From positions 1-60,032 of the forward strand of contig UQYV01000019.1 in assembly GCA_900545245.1 (NCBI GenBank): a stretch of DNA of 60,032 nt, given 5' to 3'. Source of the stretch: an uncultured Bacteroidales bacterium (lineage in GTDB: Bacteria; Bacteroidota; Bacteroidia; Bacteroidales; UBA932). The notes under the pieces were generated by a model. The model was not told the origin of the DNA and ran no database searches. It saw only the letters and a program-made list of their open reading frames with translations. The translations under genes and the position numbers were made by a program. Position 1 is the first letter of the stretch, and each line of letters begins with the position of its first letter. Shown one piece after another: positions 26,551 to 34,947 of this stretch.

Positions 26551-28407
26551 ATGAAAAGATTTATATACTTATCAGTGATTCTTGCAGGACTAGCTGCGTC
26601 GTCCTCCTGTTCTTTTCTGGATCAGGTACCAGAAGACGAGCTGACACTTGAGATGGTATTCAACGACAAGACACGAACCGAGGACTGGCTTGCCGGGATA
26701 TACGCCGGTCTTCCGGATCCATACTGGGACTATATGAACAAGGCCGGTTATGACGTGCTCGGAGACGATTTGACCCTTCCTGTCGAATGGACTACCTTCG
26801 GGTGGGTTCCGCTACATATGACTGCTGGCAACTGGTCTCCTGCAACGGACTGGCAAATGAGATACTGGACGGAACTTCCAAAACACATTAGGTCGGCCTA
26901 CATATTTCTTGAGAATGTAAAGCCGCTTCCAGCTGACGGGGTGAGCGCTTCTGAGGTAAAACTTATGAAGCTTGAGGCGAGATTTATGATTGCCTATTAC
27001 TATTGGCTTCTGGCAGAGACTTATGGGCCGGTGCCGTTCTCGCCCGCAAAGGCAGACGCTTCTGCAAGTTATGCCGAGCTTATGCTGGGTCAGTCACCAT
27101 TCGACGAAATCGTGCAATGGATTGATACCGAACTTCTTGACATAGCAAAAGAACTGCCGGCTTTCTATACGAACAACAACAAGTTCGGACGCGCTACTTC
27201 GATGATGTGTTATGCTGTCAGGGCAAGAATGCTGCTTTTCGCGGCGAGTCCGCTCGTGAATGGTAACCCAGACTATGCCGACCACGTGAACAAACAGGGA
27301 GAGCATCTCTTCAGCACATCGTATGACCCGAAAAAATGGGAATATGCTGCAAGGGCCTGCAAAGAACTCATAGACCTCGCCGAAAATAACGGATATTGTC
27401 TCTACACCGAGATGACGGCCGACGGAAAGATTGACCCGTTTATGTCATATCAGAATATGATGTTCACGCGTTGGAGCGACGGAAACAAGGAAATACTTTT
27501 CGCACGCCCGGGAGGATGCAACATTTGGGATTACGAGAAGCATGCCACACCGCGCGGAAGCGGAGGCAACGGAGGTCTTGGCGTGAGCCAATCACTTGTG
27601 GATGCCTTCTTTATGAAAAATGGCCTGCCTACGGACGCTCCGGGCGCAGGTTACAGCGAAACGGGATATTCCACAACTTCCGACATTCGGAATACTGCAT
27701 GGATTGAGGGCAGCCCTACAGCGACGGCAGGAGAGATTACGGTTCCCGGGACATACAACATGTACTGTGACAGAGAGGCGAGATTTTATGTCTCAGTGCT
27801 CTACAACGGGGCGTGGTATAGGGAGTCTGAAAGATTCACTGAATTTCATAATCCGTCAATGGACGGCGGTGGATACGATTCGCCTCAAGCAGGATATGAA
27901 CTGAGGAAAAAAGTGCATCCGGACCATAATGTTATGAATGACAGCTACCAATACCGTCCCGGTATACTCTATCGCCTCGGAGAAGCATATCTGAATTATG
28001 CTGAAGCTCTTAACGAGTCCGATCCCGGCAATCCGGACATTCTCCTCTATCTCAACAGAATTCGCGAACGCGCCGGGATACCGGGCTATGGCTCCGGACC
28101 TGGTCAGATAGCCGTCAGCAACACTCAGGATGAAGTCCGCAAGCTAATAAAAATGGAACGCCGCGTAGAACTCTGTGTGGAAGGACTCAGATACAACGAC
28201 CTGCGCAGATGGAAAGAGGCAGAGGATGTGCTCAATGAGCCTGTCTATGGAATGAATGTCAAGTCCGCTGACAAAAATGGCTACTTCAAGAGGACAAAGC
28301 TTGACTCAAAGCACATCTACAAGAAAGCATTCTATTTTATGCCTGTGCCGACAGAGGAAATGGACAAAAACCCGAACCTTGTACAGAACCCGTTCTGGAA
28401 CGAATAA
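26551..28407 (+). CDS. SusD/RagB-family surface lipoprotein (locus 1)
   Basis: A 618-residue outer-membrane lipoprotein with signal MKRFIYLSVILAGLAASSSC and lipid Cys at 20. The frame is open back into the susC gene, but 26551 is the only start giving the signal. It shows the family pattern: the N-terminal FLDQVPEDELT, TPR-like helices (EARFMIAYYYWLLAETYG) and the C-terminal RRVELCVEGLRYNDLRRW. It should bind the glycan at the cell surface and act as the lid of the SusC transporter. The SusE-like gene follows after three bases. Confidence 0.95.
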   Translation: MKRFIYLSVILAGLAASSSCSFLDQVPEDELTLEMVFNDKTRTEDWLAGIYAGLPDPYWDYMNKAGYDVLGDDLTLPVEWTTFGWVPLHMTAGNWSPATDWQMRYWTELPKHIRSAYIFLENVKPLPADGVSASEVKLMKLEARFMIAYYYWLLAETYGPVPFSPAKADASASYAELMLGQSPFDEIVQWIDTELLDIAKELPAFYTNNNKFGRATSMMCYAVRARMLLFAASPLVNGNPDYADHVNKQGEHLFSTSYDPKKWEYAARACKELIDLAENNGYCLYTEMTADGKIDPFMSYQNMMFTRWSDGNKEILFARPGGCNIWDYEKHATPRGSGGNGGLGVSQSLVDAFFMKNGLPTDAPGAGYSETGYSTTSDIRNTAWIEGSPTATAGEITVPGTYNMYCDREARFYVSVLYNGAWYRESERFTEFHNPSMDGGGYDSPQAGYELRKKVHPDHNVMNDSYQYRPGILYRLGEAYLNYAEALNESDPGNPDILLYLNRIRERAGIPGYGSGPGQIAVSNTQDEVRKLIKMERRVELCVEGLRYNDLRRWKEAEDVLNEPVYGMNVKSADKNGYFKRTKLDSKHIYKKAFYFMPVPTEEMDKNPNLVQNPFWNE

Positions 28408-28410
28408 ACG

Positions 28411-29544
28411 ATGACTGAAATGAGAAAATCAATATTTTATTACATCACCGCCGTCCTTATGCTGCTTTCGTCGGTGACATCATGCAGGAAAGGAAGCGGC
28501 CCGTATGACCCCGTAGGGGGAGAACCCCTAAGGATTGAGGCTTCCACAGACGAGGTTTCGTTGGAAGGTCGCGACAATGACGAGACGGCTGTAACTTTCA
28601 GATGGACTGAAGGATATGAATATTCTGACGTCGTCAAGGTGACCTACTGCTTCAAAATTGACATAGCCGATAACGACTTTGCCAGCGCAACTGAACTTGA
28701 AGTCCTCGGATCGGATGTGTTTGAAAAAAGTTTCAGTGTAGGCGAACTCAACGATCTGTGCCTCGAACATTGGAACATAACCCCAGGAGAATCAGTAATG
28801 CTTGAAGCCAAGGTGATAGGACGACTTACGGCAGATAAATTCATAATGCCGGAGGTAGCCACGACCACATTGCTCGTGAAGACATACAAATTGCAATCTA
28901 CTCCTCTCTACATTCTCGGAAGTGCCCTGAGTGCAAACGGCGGAAGTTGGGAGCCGAGAAAGGCCATACTTATGACCGAAGAAGTGCTATCCCGTCAATA
29001 CAGCTACAAGGGAAAATTTGCAGCCGGAGAATACATATTCCCGGAAAGCCGAGAGACGCGTCTTCCGGCGTGGTTCAAAGGAGAAGATTCATCAACGATG
29101 GAGTATCATAAGACGGATGAAGGCACCTGCTTTTCAGTGAGCCGTGCAGCAACATACAAAGTCGTGGTGAACACCAGAACCAAAACCCACAGGATGATAT
29201 ACTACCCGGAATACGAGCACATTTATATGGTCGGCGCAGCTTCCCCTGGAGGATGGGAAATCACGGATGCATTCGAGCTCTCTTGGATTGAGGGAACCTC
29301 ACAATTCGTATATGAAGGATACCTCAAGGCTGGGGAATTCAAATTCGCTGCTGGCGAAAGGAGTTGGAGCGCTCCATTCTTTATGGCACCATCAGAGAAC
29401 CTCAACGACCTTACAATAGGCACTATGCAACTCGTACAACCCGGAGGTGTTGACTATAAATGGGTCATAACTGAAGCAAACGCAGGCAATTGGAGAATTA
29501 GACTTGACACGGATGCGTTGACAATAAAATTTGAGAAACTATGA
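28411..29544 (+). CDS. SusE-like outer-membrane glycan-binding lipoprotein
   Basis: A 377-residue lipoprotein (signal to SSVTSC; start 28411 or 28420). The N-terminal SusE domain (about 40-160) shows EVSLEGRDNDETAVTFRWTEG. Two starch-binding-like beta modules follow, the second containing YMVGAASPGGWEI and ending in the typical NWRIRLDTDALTIKFEKL strand pair. SusE/SusF proteins hold polysaccharide at the cell surface near SusCD without cutting it. The gene begins 3 bases after the SusD stop, and its stop overlaps the next start (ATGA at 29541-29544). Confidence 0.88.
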   Translation: MTEMRKSIFYYITAVLMLLSSVTSCRKGSGPYDPVGGEPLRIEASTDEVSLEGRDNDETAVTFRWTEGYEYSDVVKVTYCFKIDIADNDFASATELEVLGSDVFEKSFSVGELNDLCLEHWNITPGESVMLEAKVIGRLTADKFIMPEVATTTLLVKTYKLQSTPLYILGSALSANGGSWEPRKAILMTEEVLSRQYSYKGKFAAGEYIFPESRETRLPAWFKGEDSSTMEYHKTDEGTCFSVSRAATYKVVVNTRTKTHRMIYYPEYEHIYMVGAASPGGWEITDAFELSWIEGTSQFVYEGYLKAGEFKFAAGERSWSAPFFMAPSENLNDLTIGTMQLVQPGGVDYKWVITEANAGNWRIRLDTDALTIKFEKL

Positions 29545-31139
29545 AAACATTTATCAAAACATTCTTGGCTGTATCCGCAGCCGCATTAATAGTCCTTTCG
29601 GGATGCAATAAGGAAAATGATTATAACAACGGGGAACCGGCCGGAAAGCCGGATACCGAGAAGCCTGACAAGCCATCGGTGCCGGAAACTCCAGAGTTAA
29701 AGCCGATTGACCTCACGGCTGACCCTTTGATGATAATACTTGAACAAGACGCCGATGACGAGGTGGCTGTGACGTTGAGCTGGACTGATGGGAACAAATA
29801 TGACGGAGATGTTGTCTATACGCTCACTCTATCTCTCTACGGGAATCCTTCCGAAAATACGAAGCCGTTCACAGTCTCCGAAATCAAAGAGACGACACGG
29901 ACATTCACGGTGAAGGAACTCAATGATCTGGCAGTCAAGACCTGGCAATTGGACGGCGGGGAGAAAGTGACAATTGAGGCTCGGATCAAGGCCATTGTCG
30001 GAACTGAGGTCAAGGCTGAATCGGAAGCCGTTTTCTTTGATGTTACTCCATACGGAGAGGCCGCCGCTTATCGTGCCATATCCATGGTCGGCCCTGCGAC
30101 TCCTAACGGATGGGCAGCAGCCTCTGCCACGCCATTGGACCGAAACGGAAAAATTTTTGAATGGGAAGGAGAACTTCAGCAGGGCACGCTGCGTTTTCTC
30201 TGTAACCCGCTTTCCGGAGTGAGCGATGCAGATGCCTGGAGCGTGGACCAATTCATTGCGGAAGAGAAGGACTTGGAAGTAGTTACAGACAAAGAGATGA
30301 AAATCGTGCTCGCAGCAGTTTCCGAACAGGACAGGGGTGACAATATGTGGAAAATTATAGTGCCGGGCAAATGGAGAATCTCGCTTGACACAGAAAAACT
30401 CACAATAGTCTTCACTCTGCTGTCGAACAAACTTAATGATTGTCCCGATGTAGCGATGATTGGACCGGCTTCACCGGGCGGATGGGACATGAACAGAATA
30501 GTAAATCTGACAAAGAATGGTTGGAACTGGATCTGGACGGGTCATCTCAATGTCGGCGAGATTCAATTCCTTTGCGACAGGGGCACAAATCAATGGGGCA
30601 AGTTCAGATTGGTGCCGGACCGTGCCGGAGAAACAGTATTCCCAGGAGATGAGGCCAAAAGATTTGAATATATGCCTTCGGCAGAAGATTGGAAGTGGTA
30701 TATTGGCATCGCTGGAGAATATAACCTAACGATAGATTCTCAAGCTCAGACTGTCAATTTCCATCTCACTGAAAGCGATGCGAGCAAAGCCGGCCATCCG
30801 TCCCTCGGACTGATAGGAGGCGCTGCTCCTCAAGGTTGGAGTCAGGAAGACTACTCAGCGTCCACGCTCGTCAAAAAAGGTGACAGTCATATTTATGAGT
30901 GGGAAGGTCATCTGAATAAAGGAGATCTGAACATATTCTGCGACACATCAAAAACAGACTGGAGCAGTCCGCGGCTTACCGCCTGGAATGACGGAACGGA
31001 AGTAGAATCAGGAAACGCATACCACGCGAGGTATAAAGAAAACGAAAACAAATGGTTGATAAAGGTTGCCGGGATATACAAGGTTACCGTTGACCTCAGC
31101 ACTATGACTGTCGTATATAATCTTGTCAAAGCTGATTAA
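29541..31139 (+). CDS. SusF-like outer-membrane glycan-binding lipoprotein
   Basis: A 532-residue lipoprotein with signal ending ALIVLSGC (lipid Cys near 22), a Pro/Lys/Glu-rich linker, then a SusE-type N-terminal domain (about 55-170). Three tandem binding modules follow, marked by MVGPATPNGW, MIGPASPGGWD and LIGGAAPQGW. The repeated tryptophan in each PxGW motif is a likely sugar-stacking residue by analogy with SusF. It is coupled to the SusE-like gene by a 4-base overlap and followed after 2 bases by the GH27-like enzyme. One more module than the SusE-like neighbour suggests a longer reach from the membrane. Confidence 0.88.
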   Translation: MKTFIKTFLAVSAAALIVLSGCNKENDYNNGEPAGKPDTEKPDKPSVPETPELKPIDLTADPLMIILEQDADDEVAVTLSWTDGNKYDGDVVYTLTLSLYGNPSENTKPFTVSEIKETTRTFTVKELNDLAVKTWQLDGGEKVTIEARIKAIVGTEVKAESEAVFFDVTPYGEAAAYRAISMVGPATPNGWAAASATPLDRNGKIFEWEGELQQGTLRFLCNPLSGVSDADAWSVDQFIAEEKDLEVVTDKEMKIVLAAVSEQDRGDNMWKIIVPGKWRISLDTEKLTIVFTLLSNKLNDCPDVAMIGPASPGGWDMNRIVNLTKNGWNWIWTGHLNVGEIQFLCDRGTNQWGKFRLVPDRAGETVFPGDEAKRFEYMPSAEDWKWYIGIAGEYNLTIDSQAQTVNFHLTESDASKAGHPSLGLIGGAAPQGWSQEDYSASTLVKKGDSHIYEWEGHLNKGDLNIFCDTSKTDWSSPRLTAWNDGTEVESGNAYHARYKENENKWLIKVAGIYKVTVDLSTMTVVYNLVKAD

Positions 31140-31141
31140 AG

Positions 31142-32920
31142 ATGAATACTGCTATAAAAATATCATTGGTCGTAATCACGACCTGTCTCTCCATTGCCTG
31201 CGTCAAGGCGGAAGACACGCTTAACGCAAACCCGTTTCCAGGATTCTCGCTTTCGGCATCCAGTAACGGAGAAGTAGCCCTCTCTCAAGAGAAAGCCTCC
31301 GAAAAGGTACTGGAACTGAAATGGGGAGGAGTGGCGGACTCCCCTTCCACAAAGTACAGGCTTGAAATTGTTCCGTCGGACGGGAAAGAGGCCGGCTGGT
31401 CAGAAACGCTCCCAGGAGACGTCACGTCACGGACATTCACCTGCAGAGAACTGAATAACATCATCATAGACAAATGTGGGAAACGGAAGGCAGAACCGGC
31501 CGAACTGAAAATAAGGCTCACCGTGACATCCGCTGTACACTGGAAACTCCGCACAGCAAAGGATAGCGTCCTTGTGAAATGCAGGTCATACATCCCGGTC
31601 TATCCGGAACATAGTCACAAGGCTCCGCTATATTGGAGTCCTTATGAGTACAACTTTGTGAAGAATACTTCCATTCCGGAAGACGAGTGGAAAAAGAACA
31701 TCGACTGGGTACACGATAACCTCCTTAGCTACGGCTACACAATGGTTTCCACCGACGGTTGGATGGACGAGACCAACGCTTACAACAAGGATGGCTATCT
31801 TGACAGGCATTCTCTCAGTTGGGAGCACAACTACGGATGGTGGGCGGACTATCTCGCCGAACGTGGAATGACTCTCGGTGTATATTGCAATCCTCTTTGG
31901 GTGCCCGCCGGTGCAGCCGCGGCTGGAATAAAAATAAAAGGCACTGACATCCCTATTGAAAACCTCATAGACAGAAACGAGGAAAACGGCGGTTATCACC
32001 ACTACCTCTGGGCTCAGTTGGATCGCCCGGGAGCCGAAGAATGGGTGCGCGGATATGTGGATCACTTTGGAGAAATGGGAGTGAAGTTCCTCAGAGTGGA
32101 TTTCCTTTCGTGGTACGAAGACGGATATGACATCGGCTTCGGAACTGTGGGTCCAAAGCGTCCCGAATGGATGTACCCGACGGCTCTGAGGTGGATGAGG
32201 GAAGAGTGCGACCGCTACGGGATGATTCTCTCCCTTGTGATGCCGCATCTCTACAACGACGCGGCCACCGAAAAGAAATACGGGCATATGATACGCATCG
32301 ACAACGACACTGCCGAAGGCGGATGGTACCATTTCTCCGAAGTTGAACGTGGCAAACACCGGAAAGGATGGTCACAGTATTCAAACGCATTTGACGGATT
32401 TATCTATTTCTCAAGAGTCGCGGGACGTGGCAAGGTGATGCTCGACGGAGATTTCATCAGACTCAACACCATGGCCTCGGAAGACGAGTGTAAGTCCATT
32501 ATATCGCTCAATGTTATTGCCGGAGGTCCGGTCACCGTTTCTGACCGATATGACTCCATTGGCAAACGTCTCAAGTTCTATCAGAACCGTGACATTCTCG
32601 CACTTGTTAAGGATGGTTTCGTAGGAAAGCCGCTCTCGAACACTCCTCCACAAAATAGTGTAGAATATGCCGAAGACAATGACAGAAGCCAGATTTGGAC
32701 CGGAGATATGAGCAATGGGGACAAGATTATCGCTATTTTCCACCGCCCTTGGGAAGGGAATGCGCCAAAGACTTTCCGCATTGTCCCTGCAGATTACGGG
32801 ATTAGCGGAGACTATATGGTAAGAGATTTGTGGGAAAACCGTAATCTTCCGCACAAGGATGTCTATGAGGTGACTATTCCGGCACGCGGATGCGTCGTAT
32901 ACAGAATATCAAAGAAATAA
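31142..32920 (+). CDS. GH27-like alpha-glycosidase with fused N-terminal SusE domain
   Basis: A 592-residue exported protein (N-terminal signal, possibly with lipid Cys in SIAC). Residues about 35-155 look like a SusE N-terminal domain: KVLELKWGG, then SRTFTCRELNNIIID. The rest is a clan-D-like TIM barrel resembling GH27: YGYTMVSTDGW, WWADYLAERGMTLGVYCNP, a nucleophile-type Asp320 in VKFLRVDF, and a second acidic site near Asp389 in RIDNDTAEGGW. A beta-sandwich end follows (RGCVVYRIS). GH27 includes alpha-galactosidases and isomalto-dextranase; the alpha-glucan context favours the latter, but this is inference. It lies tightly between the SusF-like and GH65 genes. Confidence 0.72.
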   Translation: MNTAIKISLVVITTCLSIACVKAEDTLNANPFPGFSLSASSNGEVALSQEKASEKVLELKWGGVADSPSTKYRLEIVPSDGKEAGWSETLPGDVTSRTFTCRELNNIIIDKCGKRKAEPAELKIRLTVTSAVHWKLRTAKDSVLVKCRSYIPVYPEHSHKAPLYWSPYEYNFVKNTSIPEDEWKKNIDWVHDNLLSYGYTMVSTDGWMDETNAYNKDGYLDRHSLSWEHNYGWWADYLAERGMTLGVYCNPLWVPAGAAAAGIKIKGTDIPIENLIDRNEENGGYHHYLWAQLDRPGAEEWVRGYVDHFGEMGVKFLRVDFLSWYEDGYDIGFGTVGPKRPEWMYPTALRWMREECDRYGMILSLVMPHLYNDAATEKKYGHMIRIDNDTAEGGWYHFSEVERGKHRKGWSQYSNAFDGFIYFSRVAGRGKVMLDGDFIRLNTMASEDECKSIISLNVIAGGPVTVSDRYDSIGKRLKFYQNRDILALVKDGFVGKPLSNTPPQNSVEYAEDNDRSQIWTGDMSNGDKIIAIFHRPWEGNAPKTFRIVPADYGISGDYMVRDLWENRNLPHKDVYEVTIPARGCVVYRISKK

Positions 32921-32930
32921 ACGGCTCTTT

Positions 32931-34943
32931 ATGACAAAACTCATATTTACGGTGATGCTCATACTCCTGTCGGTCTTCGCTAGTGCAGCGGAGAATGGCC
33001 GGGAAGACGGATGGAAGATTGTGGCAGACACATACGATGATAACTATACGGGAATACCGGTAGCGAATGGGGGGCTTGGAATACTTCCGTGGAAAGAACC
33101 GTTCTCAGTCAAGCACATAATGCTGAATCATGTGTTCGAGCGAGTAAATGACGTCAACTGCGCCGTGAGAGGAATAAATCCGTTCTGTCTGTCAATGAGT
33201 GTTGATGGTGCAGGAGTCTCCGAGACGAAAGTCAGTGGTTGGAGACAGACCATCGATATGCGCAATGCGGAGCACATCACCGAATTTATTGCCTGCGGCA
33301 AAGTTTCTGTCAGATACGGGGTAACGGCATTACGTAATCTTCCCTATGCCATGATGATGGAAGTAGAAATCAAGGCATTAGAAGATGTTAATGTAGTTTT
33401 TTGCAATTCGTTCAGTTTGCCGGAGGAGTATAAAACCGCCAGAATCCAGCGGCGTAATTTCCTTGCCGACGGGCATTATATTGACCTTTTGCGTGCGGAT
33501 GCTCAGACCTGCAAGGGACGGTACAATGTTTCTGCCTCAGTAATGTTCATACAAGATGGAGGTTTTTCCAAAACGACGGATGAGAATACCGATATGCTCT
33601 CCGCCTCTATGAAGGCTGGAGACATACGGAAATTCACGCTTGTGGCGTCGGAGTGTTCGACAAAAGATTTCAGCGACCCATATAGTGAGACAGAGCGACA
33701 GCTTGTGTATATCGAGAGAGAAACCGTCGGGCGCGTGAAAAACGCCCACCGTAAACTTTGGGATGAACTTTGGCAGGGAGACATAGAAATTGAAGGGGAT
33801 ATGGAAGCCCAGCACGCCGTAAGGCTTGCTCTTTTCAACCTTTACGGCTTCTGCCGCGAAAACTCACGATTGAGCATTTCGCCGATGGGGCTTTCTTCTC
33901 AAGGGTATAATGGTCATATATTTTGGGATACGGAAATATGGATGTATCCGCCTATGCTGCTTATGAATCCAGGGATTGCCCGTTCTATGGTAGACTACCG
34001 CACGGACAGGATTGAAGCGGCTCGCAGACATGCTATGTCTTATGGATACCGCGGCGTCATGTTCCCGTGGGAATCAGACAGTTTCGGTGAAGAATCGACT
34101 CCTACTTGGGCAATTACCGGTCCTATGGAGCATCACATAACGGCAGATGTAGGTCTCGCAATTTGGAAATATTGGTGCGTTAGCCGTGACAAAGAATGGT
34201 TGGAAAAAGAAGGCTGGCCTCTTCTTAAGGAAGTTGCGGAGTTTTGGACGAGCCGCGTCCGGAAGAATGACGATGGGAGTTACTCTGTGGCAGGAGTTGT
34301 GGGAGCTGACGAATATGCGCAGAATGTGACGGACAATGCCTTTACCAATGGCGCCACATCCGCCGTTCTTGAATGCGCCGTGAAAGCTGCCAGGATATGT
34401 GGACACAAAGCCCCAGCAGAATGGTCTAAAATTGCCGCTGGACTTCGCATTCTCAGAGGAGAGGACGGCGTGACACAGGAATACGAAGGCTACGACGGAC
34501 GCGTCATAAAGCAGGCCGACGTCAATCTTCTCGGCTACCCTCTTGGAGTAATCTCGGAGCCTGGACAACTGAAACGGGACTTGGAATATTACGAATCAAA
34601 AATAGACCCAGAGAATGGGCCGGCAATGTCGTTCAGCGTCTTTTGCATACAATATGCCCGGATGGGGAACGCCGTCAAGGCCGAAGAAATGTTCCGTAAA
34701 AGCTACCGACCGAACCAGCGTCCACCTTTCGGAGCGCTTGCGGAGACCCCGACCTCAAACAATCCCTATTTTGCCACGGCAGGAGGAGGATTGCTTCAGG
34801 CCGTGCTCAACGGGTTCGGTGGGCTCGATGTGACAGACCGAGGAATCGTCCGCAGGAAATCCTGCCTTCCAGCGTCCTGGAAAAGGCTTACCATTCGTGG
34901 AGTTGGGCCTGATATAAAGACATATATTATTGATAACAAATAG
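32931..34943 (+). CDS. GH65-family alpha-glucoside hydrolase or phosphorylase
   Basis: A 670-residue exported enzyme (signal MTKLIFTVMLILLSVFASAA). It has an N-terminal beta-sandwich and a central (alpha/alpha)6 barrel. Family marks are YNGHIFWDTEIWMYPP, the GVMFPWESD loop, and the catalytic glutamate near residue 461 in VGADEYAQNVTDNAFTNG. GH65 members act on alpha-linked glucosides such as kojibiose, nigerose, maltose and trehalose. An exported member in a SusCD locus is more likely a hydrolase, such as the known Flavobacterium kojibiose hydrolase, than a cytoplasmic phosphorylase; that is inference. The six-hairpin enzyme gene starts 4 bases after the stop. Confidence 0.85.
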   Translation: MTKLIFTVMLILLSVFASAAENGREDGWKIVADTYDDNYTGIPVANGGLGILPWKEPFSVKHIMLNHVFERVNDVNCAVRGINPFCLSMSVDGAGVSETKVSGWRQTIDMRNAEHITEFIACGKVSVRYGVTALRNLPYAMMMEVEIKALEDVNVVFCNSFSLPEEYKTARIQRRNFLADGHYIDLLRADAQTCKGRYNVSASVMFIQDGGFSKTTDENTDMLSASMKAGDIRKFTLVASECSTKDFSDPYSETERQLVYIERETVGRVKNAHRKLWDELWQGDIEIEGDMEAQHAVRLALFNLYGFCRENSRLSISPMGLSSQGYNGHIFWDTEIWMYPPMLLMNPGIARSMVDYRTDRIEAARRHAMSYGYRGVMFPWESDSFGEESTPTWAITGPMEHHITADVGLAIWKYWCVSRDKEWLEKEGWPLLKEVAEFWTSRVRKNDDGSYSVAGVVGADEYAQNVTDNAFTNGATSAVLECAVKAARICGHKAPAEWSKIAAGLRILRGEDGVTQEYEGYDGRVIKQADVNLLGYPLGVISEPGQLKRDLEYYESKIDPENGPAMSFSVFCIQYARMGNAVKAEEMFRKSYRPNQRPPFGALAETPTSNNPYFATAGGGLLQAVLNGFGGLDVTDRGIVRRKSCLPASWKRLTIRGVGPDIKTYIIDNK

Positions 34944-34947
34944 GGTT

